Origin: Hybos culiciformis
Taxonomy: Eukaryota; Arthropoda; Insecta; Diptera; Hybotidae
Length of the DNA: 64,000 nt
Assembly: GCA_964007475.1 (NCBI GenBank)
Contig: CAXFZM010000028.1
Location: 1-64,000, forward strand
Direction: 5' to 3'
Translations under genes and position numbers: made by a program
Part shown: one piece after another, positions 49,529-62,734 of the stretch
How positions within the stretch are numbered: position 1 is the stretch's first letter
How the letters are laid out: each line of letters begins with the position of its first letter
Notes under the pieces: generated by a model
Told to the model about the DNA's origin: nothing
What the model saw: the letters and a program-made list of their open reading frames with translations, nothing else
The model's database searches: none

Positions 49529-49900
49529 CTCTGGATCTAGAAAACCGATTTTCATAAAAATTGCACAGAAAGAAGCGTAATTTCTACACCTTTAATTTAA
49601 GCCAAAAACGGAGGTTCTCCGAGGTCTAGAGCCGGAGTAATGAACAAAAAACCAGCCCAAAGTCAACATTTTATGTGTTAAAGTTAGGGGATTTGCTCAC
49701 CTTATCGTTTATTTCTCTGGATCTAGAAAACCGATTTTCATAAAAATTGCACAGAAAGAAGCGTAATTTCTACACCTTTAATTTAAGCCAAAAACGGAGG
49801 TTCTCCGAGGTCTAGAGCCGGAGTAATGAACAAAAAACCAGCCCAAAGTCAACATTTTATGTGTTAAAGTTAGGGGGTTTGCTCACCTTATCGTTTACTT

Positions 49901-51946
49901 CTCCGGATCTAGAAAACCGATTTTCATAAAAATTGCACAGAAAGAAGCGTAATTTCTAGACCTTTAATTTAAGCTAAAAACGGAGGTCCGCCAAAGTCTG
50001 GAGCCGGAGTAATGAACAAAAAACCAGCCCAAAGTCAACATTTTATGTGTTAAAGTTAGGGGGTTTGCTCACCTTATCGTTTACTTCTCCGGATCTAGAA
50101 AACCGATTTTCATAAAAATTGCACAGAAAGAAGCGTAATTTCTAGACCTTTAATTTAAGCTAAAAACGGAGGTTCTCCGAGGTCTAGAGCCGGAGTAATG
50201 AACAAAAAACCAGCCCAAAGTCAACATTTTATGTGTTAAAGTTAGGGGGTTTGCTCACCTTATCGTTTACTTCTCCGGATCTAGAAAACCGATTTTCATA
50301 AAAATTGCACAGAAAGAAGCGTAATTTCTAGACCTTTAATTTAAGCCAAAAACGGAGGTTCTCCGAGGTCTAGAGCCGGAGTAATGAACAAAAAACCAGC
50401 CCAAAGTCAACATTTTATGTGTTAAAGTTAGGGGATTTGCTCACCTTATCGTTTATTTCTCTGGATCTAGAAAACCGATTTTCATAAAAATTGCACAGAA
50501 AGAAGCGTAATTTCTACACCTTTAATTTAAGCCAAAAACGGAGGTTCTCCGAGGTCTAGAGCCGGAGTAATGAACAAAAAACCAGCCCAAAGTCAACATT
50601 TTATGTGTTAAAGTTAGGGGGTTTGCTCACCTTATCGTTTACTTCTCCGGATCTAGAAAACCGATTTTCATAAAAATTGCACAGAAAGAAGCGTAATTTC
50701 TAGACCTTTAATTTAAGCTAAAAACGGAGGTCCGCCAAAGTCTGGAGCCGGAGTAATGAACAAAAAACCGGCCCAAAGTCAACATTTTATGTGTTAAAGT
50801 TAGGTGGTTTGCTCACCTTATCGTTTATTTCTCCGGATCTAGAAAACCGATTTTCATAAAAATTGCACAGAAAGAAGCGTAATTTCTAGACCTTTAGTTT
50901 AAGCCAAAAAAGGAGGTCCGCCGAAGTCTGGAGCCGGAGTAATGAACAAAAAACCAGCCCAAAGTCAACATTTTATGTGTTAAAGTTAGGGCGTTTGCTC
51001 ACCTTATCGTTTATTTCTCCGGATCTAGAAAACCGATTTTCATAAAAATTGCACAGAAAGAAGCGTAATTTCTAGACCTTTAAATTAAGCCAAAAACGGA
51101 GGTTCTCCGAGGTCTGGAGCCGGAGTAATGAACAAAAAACCAGCCCAAAGTCAACATTTTATGTGTTAAAGTTAGGGGGTTTGCTCACCTTATCGTTTAC
51201 TTCTCCGGATCTAGAAAACCGATTTTCATAAAAATTGCACAGAAAGAAGCGTAATTTCTAGACCTTTAATTTAAGCTAAAAACGGAGGTCCGCGGAAGTC
51301 TGGAGCCGGAGTAATGAACAAAAAACCAGCCCAAAGTCAACATTTTATGTGTTAAAGTTAGGGGGTTTGCTCACCTTATCGTTTACTTCTCCGGATCTAG
51401 AAAACCGATTTTCATAAAAATTGCACAGAAAGAAGCGTAATTTCTAGACCTTTAATTTAAGCTAAAAACGGAGGTCCGCCGAAGTCTGGAGCCGGAGTAA
51501 TGAACAAAAAACCAGCCCAAAGTCAACATTTTATGTGTTAAAGTTAGGGAGTTTGCTCACCTTATCGTTTATTTCTGCGGATCTAGAAAACCGATTTTCA
51601 TAAAAATTGCACAGAAAGAAGCGTAATTTCTAGACCTTTAATTTAAGCCAAAAACGGAGGTCCGCCGAAGTCTGGAGCCGGAGTAATGAAGAAAAAACCA
51701 GCCCAAAGTCAACATTTTATGTGTTAAAGTTAGGGGGTTTGCTCACCTTATCGTTTACTTCTCCGGATCTAGAAAACCGATTTTCATAAAAATTGCACAG
51801 AAAGAAGCGTAATTTCTAGACCTTTAATTTAAGCTAAAAACGGAGGTCCGCCAAAGTCTGGAGCCGGAGTAATGAACAAAAAACCGGCCCAAAGTCAACA
51901 TTTTATGTGTTAAAGTTAGGGGGTTTGCTCACCTTATCGTTTACTT
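49901..51946 (+). repeat. 2046-bp undecamer, copy 1
   Basis: An 11-monomer unit (11 x 186) starts at 49901. Markers CGCCAAAG (49986, 50730), GGGGATTTG (50431), GTCCGCGGAAG (51290) and ATGAAGAAAAAACC (51691) all recur exactly 2046 bp later. The unit contains parts of the series also found in the 44694 block: G with CGCCAAAG, TTTAGTTT, TTTAAATT, GCGGAAG, GGGAGTTTG, CTGCGG. Confidence 0.92.
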
Positions 51947-53992
51947 CTCCGGATCTAGAAAACCGATTTTCATAAAAATTGCACAGAAAGAAGCGTAATT
52001 TCTAGACCTTTAATTTAAGCTAAAAACGGAGGTCCGCCAAAGTCTGGAGCCGGAGTAATGAACAAAAAACCAGCCCAAAGTCAACATTTTATGTGTTAAA
52101 GTTAGGGGGTTTGCTCACCTTATCGTTTACTTCTCCGGATCTAGAAAACCGATTTTCATAAAAATTGCACAGAAAGAAGCGTAATTTCTAGACCTTTAAT
52201 TTAAGCTAAAAACGGAGGTTCTCCGAGGTCTAGAGCCGGAGTAATGAACAAAAAACCAGCCCAAAGTCAACATTTTATGTGTTAAAGTTAGGGGGTTTGC
52301 TCACCTTATCGTTTACTTCTCCGGATCTAGAAAACCGATTTTCATAAAAATTGCACAGAAAGAAGCGTAATTTCTAGACCTTTAATTTAAGCCAAAAACG
52401 GAGGTTCTCCGAGGTCTAGAGCCGGAGTAATGAACAAAAAACCAGCCCAAAGTCAACATTTTATGTGTTAAAGTTAGGGGATTTGCTCACCTTATCGTTT
52501 ATTTCTCTGGATCTAGAAAACCGATTTTCATAAAAATTGCACAGAAAGAAGCGTAATTTCTACACCTTTAATTTAAGCCAAAAACGGAGGTTCTCCGAGG
52601 TCTAGAGCCGGAGTAATGAACAAAAAACCAGCCCAAAGTCAACATTTTATGTGTTAAAGTTAGGGGGTTTGCTCACCTTATCGTTTACTTCTCCGGATCT
52701 AGAAAACCGATTTTCATAAAAATTGCACAGAAAGAAGCGTAATTTCTAGACCTTTAATTTAAGCTAAAAACGGAGGTCCGCCAAAGTCTGGAGCCGGAGT
52801 AATGAACAAAAAACCGGCCCAAAGTCAACATTTTATGTGTTAAAGTTAGGTGGTTTGCTCACCTTATCGTTTATTTCTCCGGATCTAGAAAACCGATTTT
52901 CATAAAAATTGCACAGAAAGAAGCGTAATTTCTAGACCTTTAGTTTAAGCCAAAAAAGGAGGTCCGCCGAAGTCTGGAGCCGGAGTAATGAACAAAAAAC
53001 CAGCCCAAAGTCAACATTTTATGTGTTAAAGTTAGGGCGTTTGCTCACCTTATCGTTTATTTCTCCGGATCTAGAAAACCGATTTTCATAAAAATTGCAC
53101 AGAAAGAAGCGTAATTTCTAGACCTTTAAATTAAGCCAAAAACGGAGGTTCTCCGAGGTCTGGAGCCGGAGTAATGAACAAAAAACCAGCCCAAAGTCAA
53201 CATTTTATGTGTTAAAGTTAGGGGGTTTGCTCACCTTATCGTTTACTTCTCCGGATCTAGAAAACCGATTTTCATAAAAATTGCACAGAAAGAAGCGTAA
53301 TTTCTAGACCTTTAATTTAAGCTAAAAACGGAGGTCCGCGGAAGTCTGGAGCCGGAGTAATGAACAAAAAACCAGCCCAAAGTCAACATTTTATGTGTTA
53401 AAGTTAGGGGGTTTGCTCACCTTATCGTTTACTTCTCCGGATCTAGAAAACCGATTTTCATAAAAATTGCACAGAAAGAAGCGTAATTTCTAGACCTTTA
53501 ATTTAAGCTAAAAACGGAGGTCCGCCGAAGTCTGGAGCCGGAGTAATGAACAAAAAACCAGCCCAAAGTCAACATTTTATGTGTTAAAGTTAGGGAGTTT
53601 GCTCACCTTATCGTTTATTTCTGCGGATCTAGAAAACCGATTTTCATAAAAATTGCACAGAAAGAAGCGTAATTTCTAGACCTTTAATTTAAGCCAAAAA
53701 CGGAGGTCCGCCGAAGTCTGGAGCCGGAGTAATGAAGAAAAAACCAGCCCAAAGTCAACATTTTATGTGTTAAAGTTAGGGGGTTTGCTCACCTTATCGT
53801 TTACTTCTCCGGATCTAGAAAACCGATTTTCATAAAAATTGCACAGAAAGAAGCGTAATTTCTAGACCTTTAATTTAAGCTAAAAACGGAGGTCCGCCAA
53901 AGTCTGGAGCCGGAGTAATGAACAAAAAACCGGCCCAAAGTCAACATTTTATGTGTTAAAGTTAGGGGGTTTGCTCACCTTATCGTTTACTT
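51947..53992 (+). repeat. 2046-bp undecamer, copy 2
   Basis: This copy matches copy 1 marker for marker (52032, 52477, 52776, 53336, 53737), with very few differences visible by eye. The shared GGGCGTTTG near 50990 and 53035 confirms the pairing. Confidence 0.92.
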
Positions 53993-54364
53993 CTCCGGAT
54001 CTAGAAAACCGATTTTCATAAAAATTGCACAGAAAGAAGCGTAATTTCTAGACCTTTAATTTAAGCTAAAAACGGAGGTCCGCCAAAGTCTGGAGCCGGA
54101 GTAATGAACAAAAAACCAGCCCAAAGTCAACATTTTATGTGTTAAAGTTAGGGGGTTTGCTCACCTTATCGTTTACTTCTCCGGATCTAGAAAACCGATT
54201 TTCATAAAAATTGCACAGAAAGAAGCGTAATTTCTAGACCTTTAATTTAAGCTAAAAACGGAGGTTCTCCGAGGTCTAGAGCCGGAGTAATGAACAAAAA
54301 ACCAGCCCAAAGTCAACATTTTATGTGTTAAAGTTAGGGGATTTGCTCACCTTATCGTTTATTT
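53993..54364 (+). repeat. Start of a third undecamer copy, ending in a fused monomer
   Basis: The first monomer (CGCCAAAG at 54078, again 2046 bp on) is intact. The next (54179) has the AAGCTAAA left part of the unit's second monomer and the GGGGATTTG tail of its third, so one monomer has been lost by exchange within the pair. Confidence 0.82.
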
Positions 54365-55108
54365 CTCTGGATCTAGAAAACCGATTTTCATAAAAATTGC
54401 ACAGAAAGAAGCGTAATTTCTACACCTTTAATTTAAGCCAAAAACGGAGGTCCGCCGAAGTCTGGAGCCGGAGTAATGAACAAAAAACCAGCCCAAAGTC
54501 AACATTTTATGTGTTAAAGTTAGGGGGTTTGCTCACCTTATCGTTTATTTCTCCGGATCTAGAAAACCGATTTTCATAAAAATTGCACAGAAAGAAGCGT
54601 AATTTCTAGACCTTTAAATTAAGCCAAAAACGGAGGTTCTCCGAGGTCTGGAGCCGGAGTAATGAACAAAAAACCAGCCCAAAGTCAACATTTTATGTGT
54701 TAAAGTTAGGGGGTTTGCTCACCTTATCGTTTACTTCTCCGGATCTAGAAAACCGATTTTCATAAAAATTGCACAGAAAGAAGCGTAATTTCTAGACCTT
54801 TAATTTAAGCTAAAAACGGAGGTTCTCCGAGGTCTAGAGCCGGAGTAATGAACAAAAAACCAGCCCAAAGTCAACATTTTATGTGTTAAAGTTAGGGGGT
54901 TTGCTCACCTTATCGTTTACTTCTCCGGATCTAGAAAACCGATTTTCATAAAAATTGCACAGAAAGAAGCGTAATTTCTAGACCTTTAATTTAAGCTAAA
55001 AACGGAGGTTCTCCGAGGTCTAGAGCCGGAGTAATGAACAAAAAACCAGCCCAAAGTCAACATTTTATGTGTTAAAGTTAGGGGGTTTGCTCACCTTATC
55101 GTTTACTT
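54365..55108 (+). repeat. E/A chimera and neighbours
   Basis: The monomer at 54365 opens as type E (CTCTGG, CTACACC) but continues with the GTCCGCCGAAG block of type A. It is followed by a TTTAAATT copy and two near-identical AAGCTAAA/CTAGAGCC copies (54737, 54923). The chimera lacks both usual in-frame stops and gives a 60-codon open frame that I reject as a gene. Confidence 0.8.
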
Positions 55109-58100
55109 CTCCGGATCTAGAAAACCGATTTTCATAAAAATTGCACAGAAAGAAGCGTAATTTCTAGACCTTTAATTTAAGCCAAAAACGGAGGTTCTCC
55201 GAGGTCTAGAGCCGGAGTAATGAACAAAAAACCAGCCCAAAGTCAACATTTTATGTGTTAAAGTTAGGGGATTTGCTCACCTTATCGTTTATTTCTCTGG
55301 ATCTAGAAAACCGATTTTCATAAAAATTGCACAGAAAGAAGCGTAATTTCTACACCTTTAATTTAAGCCAAAAACGGAGGTTCTCCGAGGTCTAGAGCCG
55401 GAGTAATGAACAAAAAACCAGCCCAAAGTCAACATTTTATGTGTTAAAGTTAGGGGGTTTGCTCACCTTATCGTTTACTTCTCCGGATCTAGAAAACCGA
55501 TTTTCATAAAAATTGCACAGAAAGAAGCGTAATTTCTAGACCTTTAATTTAAGCTAAAAACGGAGGTCCGCCAAAGTCTGGAGCCGGAGTAATGAACAAA
55601 AAACCGGCCCAAAGTCAACATTTTATGTGTTAAAGTTAGGTGGTTTGCTCACCTTATCGTTTATTTCTCCGGATCTAGAAAACCGATTTTCATAAAAATT
55701 GCACAGAAAGAAGCGTAATTTCTAGACCTTTAGTTTAAGCCAAAAAAGGAGGTCCGCCGAAGTCTGGAGCCGGAGTAATGAACAAAAAACCAGCCCAAAG
55801 TCAACATTTTATGTGTTAAAGTTAGGGGGTTTGCTCACCTTATCGTTTATTTCTCCGGATCTAGAAAACCGATTTTCATAAAAATTGCACAGAAAGAAGC
55901 GTAATTTCTAGACCTTTAAATTAAGCCAAAAACGGAGGTTCTCCGAGGTCTGGAGCCGGAGTAATGAACAAAAAACCAGCCCAAAGTCAACATTTTATGT
56001 GTTAAAGTTAGGGGGTTTGCTCACCTTATCGTTTACTTCTCCGGATCTAGAAAACCGATTTTCATAAAAATTGCACAGAAAGAAGCGTAATTTCTAGACC
56101 TTTAATTTAAGCTAAAAACGGAGGTCCGCGGAAGTCTGGAGCCGGAGTAATGAACAAAAAACCAGCCCAAAGTCAACATTTTATGTGTTAAAGTTAGGGG
56201 GTTTGCTCACCTTATCGTTTACTTCTCCGGATCTAGAAAACCGATTTTCATAAAAATTGCACAGAAAGAAGCGTAATTTCTAGACCTTTAATTTAAGCTA
56301 AAAACGGAGGTCCGCCGAAGTCTGGAGCCGGAGTAATGAACAAAAAACCAGCCCAAAGTCAACATTTTATGTGTTAAAGTTAGGGAGTTTGCTCACCTTA
56401 TCGTTTATTTCTGCGGATCTAGAAAACCGATTTTCATAAAAATTGCACAGAAAGAAGCGTAATTTCTAGACCTTTAATTTAAGCCAAAAACGGAGGTCCG
56501 TCGAAGTCTGGAGCCGGAGTAATGAAGAAAAAACCAGCCCAAAGTCAACATTTTATGTGTTAAAGTTAGGGGGTTTGCTCACCTTATCGTTTACTTCTCC
56601 GGATCTAGAAAACCGATTTTCATAAAAATTGCACAGAAAGAAGCGTAATTTCTAGACCTTTAGTTTAAGCCAAAAAAGGAGGTCCGCCGAAGTCTGGAGC
56701 CGGAGTAATGAACAAAAAACCAGCCCAAAGTCAACATTTTATGTATTAAAGTTAGGCGGTTTGCTCACCTTATCGTTTATTTCTCCGGATCTAGAAAACC
56801 GATTTTCATAAAAATTGCACAGAAAGAAGCGTAATTTCTAGACTTTTAATTTAAGCCAAAAACGGAGGTTCTCCGAGGTCTGGAGCCGGAGTAATGAACA
56901 AAAAACCAGCCCAAAGTCAACATTTTAGGTGTTAAAGTTAGGGGGTTTGCTCACCTTATCGTTTATTTATCCGGATCTAGAAAACCGATTTTTATAAAAA
57001 TTGCACAGAAAGAAGCGTAATTTCTAGACCTTTAATTTAAGCCAAAAACGGAGGTCCGCCGAAGTCTGGAGCCGGAGTAATGAACAAAAAACCAGCCCAA
57101 AGTCAACATTTTATGTGTTAAAGTTAGGGGGTTTGCTCACCTTATCGTTTACTTCTCCGGGTCTAGAAAACCGATTTTCATAAAAATTGCACAGAAAGAA
57201 GCGTAATTTCTAGACCTTTAGTTTAAGCCAAAAAAGGAGGTCCGCCGAAGTCTGGAGCCGGAGTAATGAACAAAAAACCAGCCCAAAGTCAACATTTTAT
57301 GTGTTAAAGTTAGGGGGTTTGCTCACCTTATCGTTTATTTCTCCGGATCTAGAAAACCGATTTTCATAAAAATTGCACAGAAAGAAGCGTAATTTCTAGA
57401 CCTTTAATTTAAGCCAAAAACGGAGGTCCGCCGAAGTCTGGAGCCGGAGTAATGAACAAAAAACCAGCCCAAATTCAACATTTTATGTGTTAAAGTTAGG
57501 GGGTTTGCTCACCTTATCGTTTACTTCTCCGGATCTAGAAAACCGATTTTCATAAAAATTGCACAGAAAGAAGCGTAATTTCTAGACCTTTAATTTAAGC
57601 CAAAAACGGAGGTCCGCCGAAGTCTGGAGCCGGAGTAATGAACAAAAAACCAGCCCAAAGTCAACATTTTATGTGTTAAAGTTAGGGAGTTTGCTCACCT
57701 TATCGTTTATTTCTCCGGATCTAGAAAACCGATTTTCATAAAAATTGCACAGAAAGAAGCGTAATTTCTAGACCTTTAGTTTAAGCCAAAAAAGGAGGTC
57801 CGCCGAAGTCTGGAGCCGGAGTAATGAACAAAAAACCAGCCCAAAGTCAAAATTTTATGTGTTAAAGTTAGGGGATTTGCTCACCTTATCGTTTACTTCT
57901 CCGGATCTAGAAAACCGATTTTCATAAAAATTGCACAGAAAGAAGCGTAATTTCTAGACCTTTAGTTTAAGCCAAAAAAGGAGGTCCGCCGAAGTCTGGA
58001 GCCGGAGTAATGAACAAAAAACCAGCCCAAAGTCAACATTTTATGTGTTAAAGTTAGGGGGTTTGCTCACCTTATCGTTTATTTCTCCGGATCTAGAAAA

Positions 58101-59758
58101 CCGATTTTCATAAAAATTGCACAGAAAGAAGCGTAATTTCTAGACCTTTAATTTAAGCCAAAAACGGAGGTTCTCCGAGGTCTGGAGCCGGAGTAATGAA
58201 CAAAAAACCAGCCCAAAGTCAACATTTTAGGTGTTAAAGTTAGGGGGTTTGCTCACCTTATCGTTTATTTCTCCGGATCTAGAAAACCGATTTTCATAAA
58301 AATTGCACAGAAAGAAGCGTAATTTCTAGACCTTTAATTTAAGCCAAAAACGGAGGTCCGCCGAAGTCTGGAGCCGGAGTAATGAACAAAAAACCAGCCC
58401 AAAGTCAACATTTTATGTGTTAAAGTTAGGGGGTTTGCTCACCTTATCGTTTACTTCTCCGGATCTAGAAAACCGATTTTCATAAAAATTGCACAGAAAG
58501 AAGCGTAATTTCTAGACCTTTAGTTTAAGCCAAAAAAGGAGGTCCGCCGAAGTCTTGAGCCGGAGTAATGAACAAAAAACCAGCCCAAAGTCAACATTTT
58601 ATGTGTTAAAGTTAGGGGGTTTGCTCACCTTATCGTTTATTTCTCTGGATCTAGAAAACCGATTTTCATAAAAATTGCACAGAAAGAAGCGTAATTTCTA
58701 CACCTTTACTTTAAGCCAAAAACGGAGGTTCTCCGAGGTCTAGAGCCGGAGTAATGAACAAAAAACCAGCCCAAAGTCAACATTTTATGTGTTAAAGTTA
58801 GGGGGTTTGCTCACCTTATCGTTTACTTCTCCGGATCTAGAAAACCGATTTTCATAAAAATTGCACAGAAAGAAGCGTAATTTCTAGACCTTTAATTTAA
58901 GCTAAAAACGGAGGTCCGCCGAAGTCTGGAGCCGGAGTAATGAACAAAAAACCGGCCCAAAGTCAACATTTTATGTGTTAAAGTTAGGTGGTTTGCTCAC
59001 CTTATCGTTTATTTCTCCGGATCTAGAAAACCGATTTTCATAAAAATTGCACAGAAAGAAGCGTAATTTCTAGACCTTTAATTTAAGCCAAAAACGGAGG
59101 TCCGCCGAAGTCTGGAGCCGGAGTAATGAACAAAAAACCAGCCCAAAGTCAACATTTTATGTGTTAAAGTTAGGGGGTTTGCTCACCTTATCGTTTATTT
59201 CTCCGGATCTAGAAAACCGATTTTCATAAAAATTGCACAGAAAGAAGCGTAATTTCTAGACCTTTAATTTAAGCCAAAAACGGAGGTCCGCCGAAGTCTG
59301 GAGCCGGAGTAATGAACAAAAAACCAGCCCAAAGTCAACATTTTAGGTGTTAAAGTTAGGGGGTTTGCTCACCTTATCGTTTATTTCTCCGGATCTAGAA
59401 AACCGATTTTCATAAAAATTGCACAGAAAGAAGCGTAATTTCTAGACCTTTAATTTAAGCCAAAAACGGAGGTCCGCCGAAGTCTGGAGCCGGAGTAATG
59501 AACAAAAAACCAGCCCAAAGTCAACATTTTATGTGTTAAAGTTAGGGGGTTTGCTCACCTTATCGTTTACTTCTCCGGATCTAGAAAACCGATTTTCATA
59601 AAAATTGCACAGAAAGAAGCGTAATTTCTAGACCTTTAGTTTAAGCCAAAAAAGGAGGTCCGCCGAAGTCTTGAGCCGGAGTAATGAACAAAAAACCAGC
59701 CCAAAGTCAACATTTTATGTGTTAAAGTTAGGGGGTTTGCTCACCTTATCGTTTATTT
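55109..59758 (+). repeat. About 4.65-kb block, copy 2 of the 10.2-10.4-kb-offset repeat
   Basis: This copy matches 44694-49528 but is one monomer shorter. It lacks the counterpart of the TTTTAGGTG monomer near 46927-47112. Private changes include CCGGGTCTAG near 57160, GTCCGTCGAAG near 56498, GGCGGTTTG near 56757 and GTCAAAATTTTATG near 57848. Confidence 0.89.
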
Positions 59759-60130
59759 CTCCGGATCTAGAAAACCGATTTTCATAAAAATTGCACAGAA
59801 AGAAGCGTAATTTCTAGACCTTTAAATTAAGCCAAAAACGGAGGTTCTCCGAGGTCTGGAGCCGGAGTAATGAACAAAAAACCAGCCCAAAGTCAACATT
59901 TTATGTGTTAAAGTTAGGGGGTTTGCTCACCTTATCGTTTACTTCTCCGGATCTAGAAAACCGATTTTCATAAAAATTGCACAGAAAGAAGCGTAATTTC
60001 TAGACCTTTAGTTTAAGCCAAAAAAGGAGGTCCGCCGAAGTCTGGAGCCGGAGTAATGAACAAAAAACCAGCCCAAAGTCAACATTTTATGTGTTAAAGT
60101 TAGGGGGTTTGCTCACCTTATCGTTTATTT
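57713..60130 (+). repeat. 2604-bp-offset series, copy 1 (13 monomers)
   Basis: Thirteen monomers starting with a TTTAGTTT/GGGGATTTG copy are repeated from 60317. The offset of exactly 2604 bp (14 x 186) is fixed by GGGGATTTG (57871, 60475), CACCTTTACTTTAAG (58701, 61305), CTTGAGCC (59671, 62275) and TTTAAATT (59821, 62425). The first eleven monomers also occur at 47483-49528. Confidence 0.92.
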
Positions 60131-60316
60131 CTCCGGATCTAGAAAACCGATTTTCATAAAAATTGCACAGAAAGAAGCGTAATTTCTAGACCTTTAATTT
60201 AAGCCAAAAACGGAGGTTCTCCGAGGTCTGGAGCCGGAGTAATGAACAAAAAACCAGCCCAAAGTCAACATTTTAGGTGTTAAAGTTAGGGGGTTTGCTC
60301 ACCTTATCGTTTATTT

Positions 60317-62734
60317 CTCCGGATCTAGAAAACCGATTTTCATAAAAATTGCACAGAAAGAAGCGTAATTTCTAGACCTTTAGTTTAAGCCAAAAAAGGA
60401 GGTCCGCCGAAGTCTGGAGCCGGAGTAATGAACAAAAAACCAGCCCAAAGTCAACATTTTATGTGTTAAAGTTAGGGGATTTGCTCACCTTATCGTTTAC
60501 TTCTCCGGATCTAGAAAACCGATTTTCATAAAAATTGCACAGAAAGAAGCGTAATTTCTAGACCTTTAGTTTAAGCCAAAAAAGGAGGTCCGCCGAAGTC
60601 TGGAGCCGGAGTAATGAACAAAAAACCAGCCCAAAGTCAACATTTTATGTGTTAAAGTTAGGGGGTTTGCTCACCTTATCGTTTATTTCTCCGGATCTAG
60701 AAAACCGATTTTCATAAAAATTGCACAGAAAGAAGCGTAATTTCTAGACCTTTAATTTAAGCCAAAAACGGAGGTTCTCCGAGGTCTGGAGCCGGAGTAA
60801 TGAACAAAAAACCAGCCCAAAGTCAACATTTTAGGTGTTAAAGTTAGGGGGTTTGCTCACCTTATCGTTTATTTCTCCGGATCTAGAAAACCGATTTTCA
60901 TAAAAATTGCACAGAAAGAAGCGTAATTTCTAGACCTTTAATTTAAGCCAAAAACGGAGGTCCGCCGAAGTCTGGAGCCGGAGTAATGAACAAAAAACCA
61001 GCCCAAAGTCAACATTTTATGTGTTAAAGTTAGGGGGTTTGCTCACCTTATCGTTTACTTCTCCGGATCTAGAAAACCGATTTTCATAAAAATTGCACAG
61101 AAAGAAGCGTAATTTCTAGACCTTTAGTTTAAGCCAAAAAAGGAGGTCCGCCGAAGTCTTGAGCCGGAGTAATGAACAAAAAACCAGCCCAAAGTCAACA
61201 TTTTATGTGTTAAAGTTAGGGGGTTTGCTCACCTTATCGTTTATTTCTCTGGATCTAGAAAACCGATTTTCATAAAAATTGCACAGAAAGAAGCGTAATT
61301 TCTACACCTTTACTTTAAGCCAAAAACGGAGGTTCTCCGAGGTCTAGAGCCGGAGTAATGAACAAAAAACCAGCCCAAAGTCAACATTTTATGTGTTAAA
61401 GTTAGGGGGTTTGCTCACCTTATCGTTTACTTCTCCGGATCTAGAAAACCGATTTTCATAAAAATTACACAGAAAGAAGCGTAATTTCTAGACCTTTAAT
61501 TTAAGCTAAAAACGGAGGTCCGCCGAAGTCTGGAGCCGGAGTAATGAACAAAAAACCGGCCCAAAGTCAACATTTTATGTGTTAAAGTTAGGTGGTTTGC
61601 TCACCTTATCGTTTATTTCTCCGGATCTAGAAAACCGATTTTCATAAAAATTGCACAGAAAGAAGCGTAATTTCTAGACCTTTAATTTAAGCCAAAAACG
61701 GAGGTCCGCCGAAGTCTGGAGCCGGAGTAATGAACAAAAAACCAGCCCAAAGTCAACATTTTATGTGTTAAAGTTAGGGGGTTTGCTCACCTTATCGTTT
61801 ATTTCTCCGGATCTAGAAAACCGATTTTCATAAAAATTGCACAGAAAGAAGCGTAATTTCTAGACCTTTAATTTAAGCCAAAAACGGAGGTCCGCCGAAG
61901 TCTGGAGCCGGAGTAATGAACAAAAAACCAGCCCAAAGTCAACATTTTAGGTGTTAAAGTTAGGGGGTTTGCTCACCTTATCGTTTATTTCTCCGGATCT
62001 AGAAAACCGATTTTCATAAAAATTGCACAGAAAGAAGCGTAATTTCTAGACCTTTAATTTAAGCCAAAAACGGAGGTCCGCCGAAGTCTGGAGCCGGAGT
62101 AATGAACAAAAAACCAGCCCAAAGTCAACATTTTATGTGTTAAAGTTAGGGGGTTTGCTCACCTTATCGTTTACTTCTCCGGATCTAGAAAACCGATTTT
62201 CATAAAAATTGCACAGAAAGAAGCGTAATTTCTAGACCTTTAGTTTAAGCCAAAAAAGGAGGTCCGCCGAAGTCTTGAGCCGGAGTAATGAACAAAAAAC
62301 CAGCCCAAAGTCAACATTTTATGTGTTAAAGTTAGGGGGTTTGCTCACCTTATCGTTTATTTCTCCGGATCTAGAAAACCGATTTTCATAAAAATTGCAC
62401 AGAAAGAAGCGTAATTTCTAGACCTTTAAATTAAGCCAAAAACGGAGGTTCTCCGAGGTCTGGAGCCGGAGTAATGAACAAAAAACCAGCCCAAAGTCAA
62501 CATTTTATGTGTTAAAGTTAGGGGGTTTGCTCACCTTATCGTTTACTTCTCCGGATCTAGAAAACCGATTTTCATAAAAATTGCACAGAAAGAAGCGTAA
62601 TTTCTAGACCTTTAGTTTAAGCCAAAAAAGGAGGTCCGCCGAAGTCTGGAGCCGGAGTAATGAACAAAAAACCAGCCCAAAGTCAACATTTTATGTGTTA
62701 AAGTTAGGGGGTTTGCTCACCTTATCGTTTATTT
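60317..62734 (+). repeat. 2604-bp-offset series, copy 2 (13 monomers)
   Basis: The monomer order is the same as at 57713-60130. The fourteenth monomers differ (60131 has TTCTCCGAGG and TTTTAGGTG; 62735 has GTCCGCCGAAG and TTTTATGTG), which marks the edge. One private change is AAATTACACAG near 61466. Confidence 0.9.

Noticed and set aside
54397..54579. Third 60-codon open frame
   Set aside because: It arises in an E/A chimeric monomer, again because both usual stop codons are absent. The 186-bp period is divisible by three, so frames stay aligned between monomers and such runs are expected.
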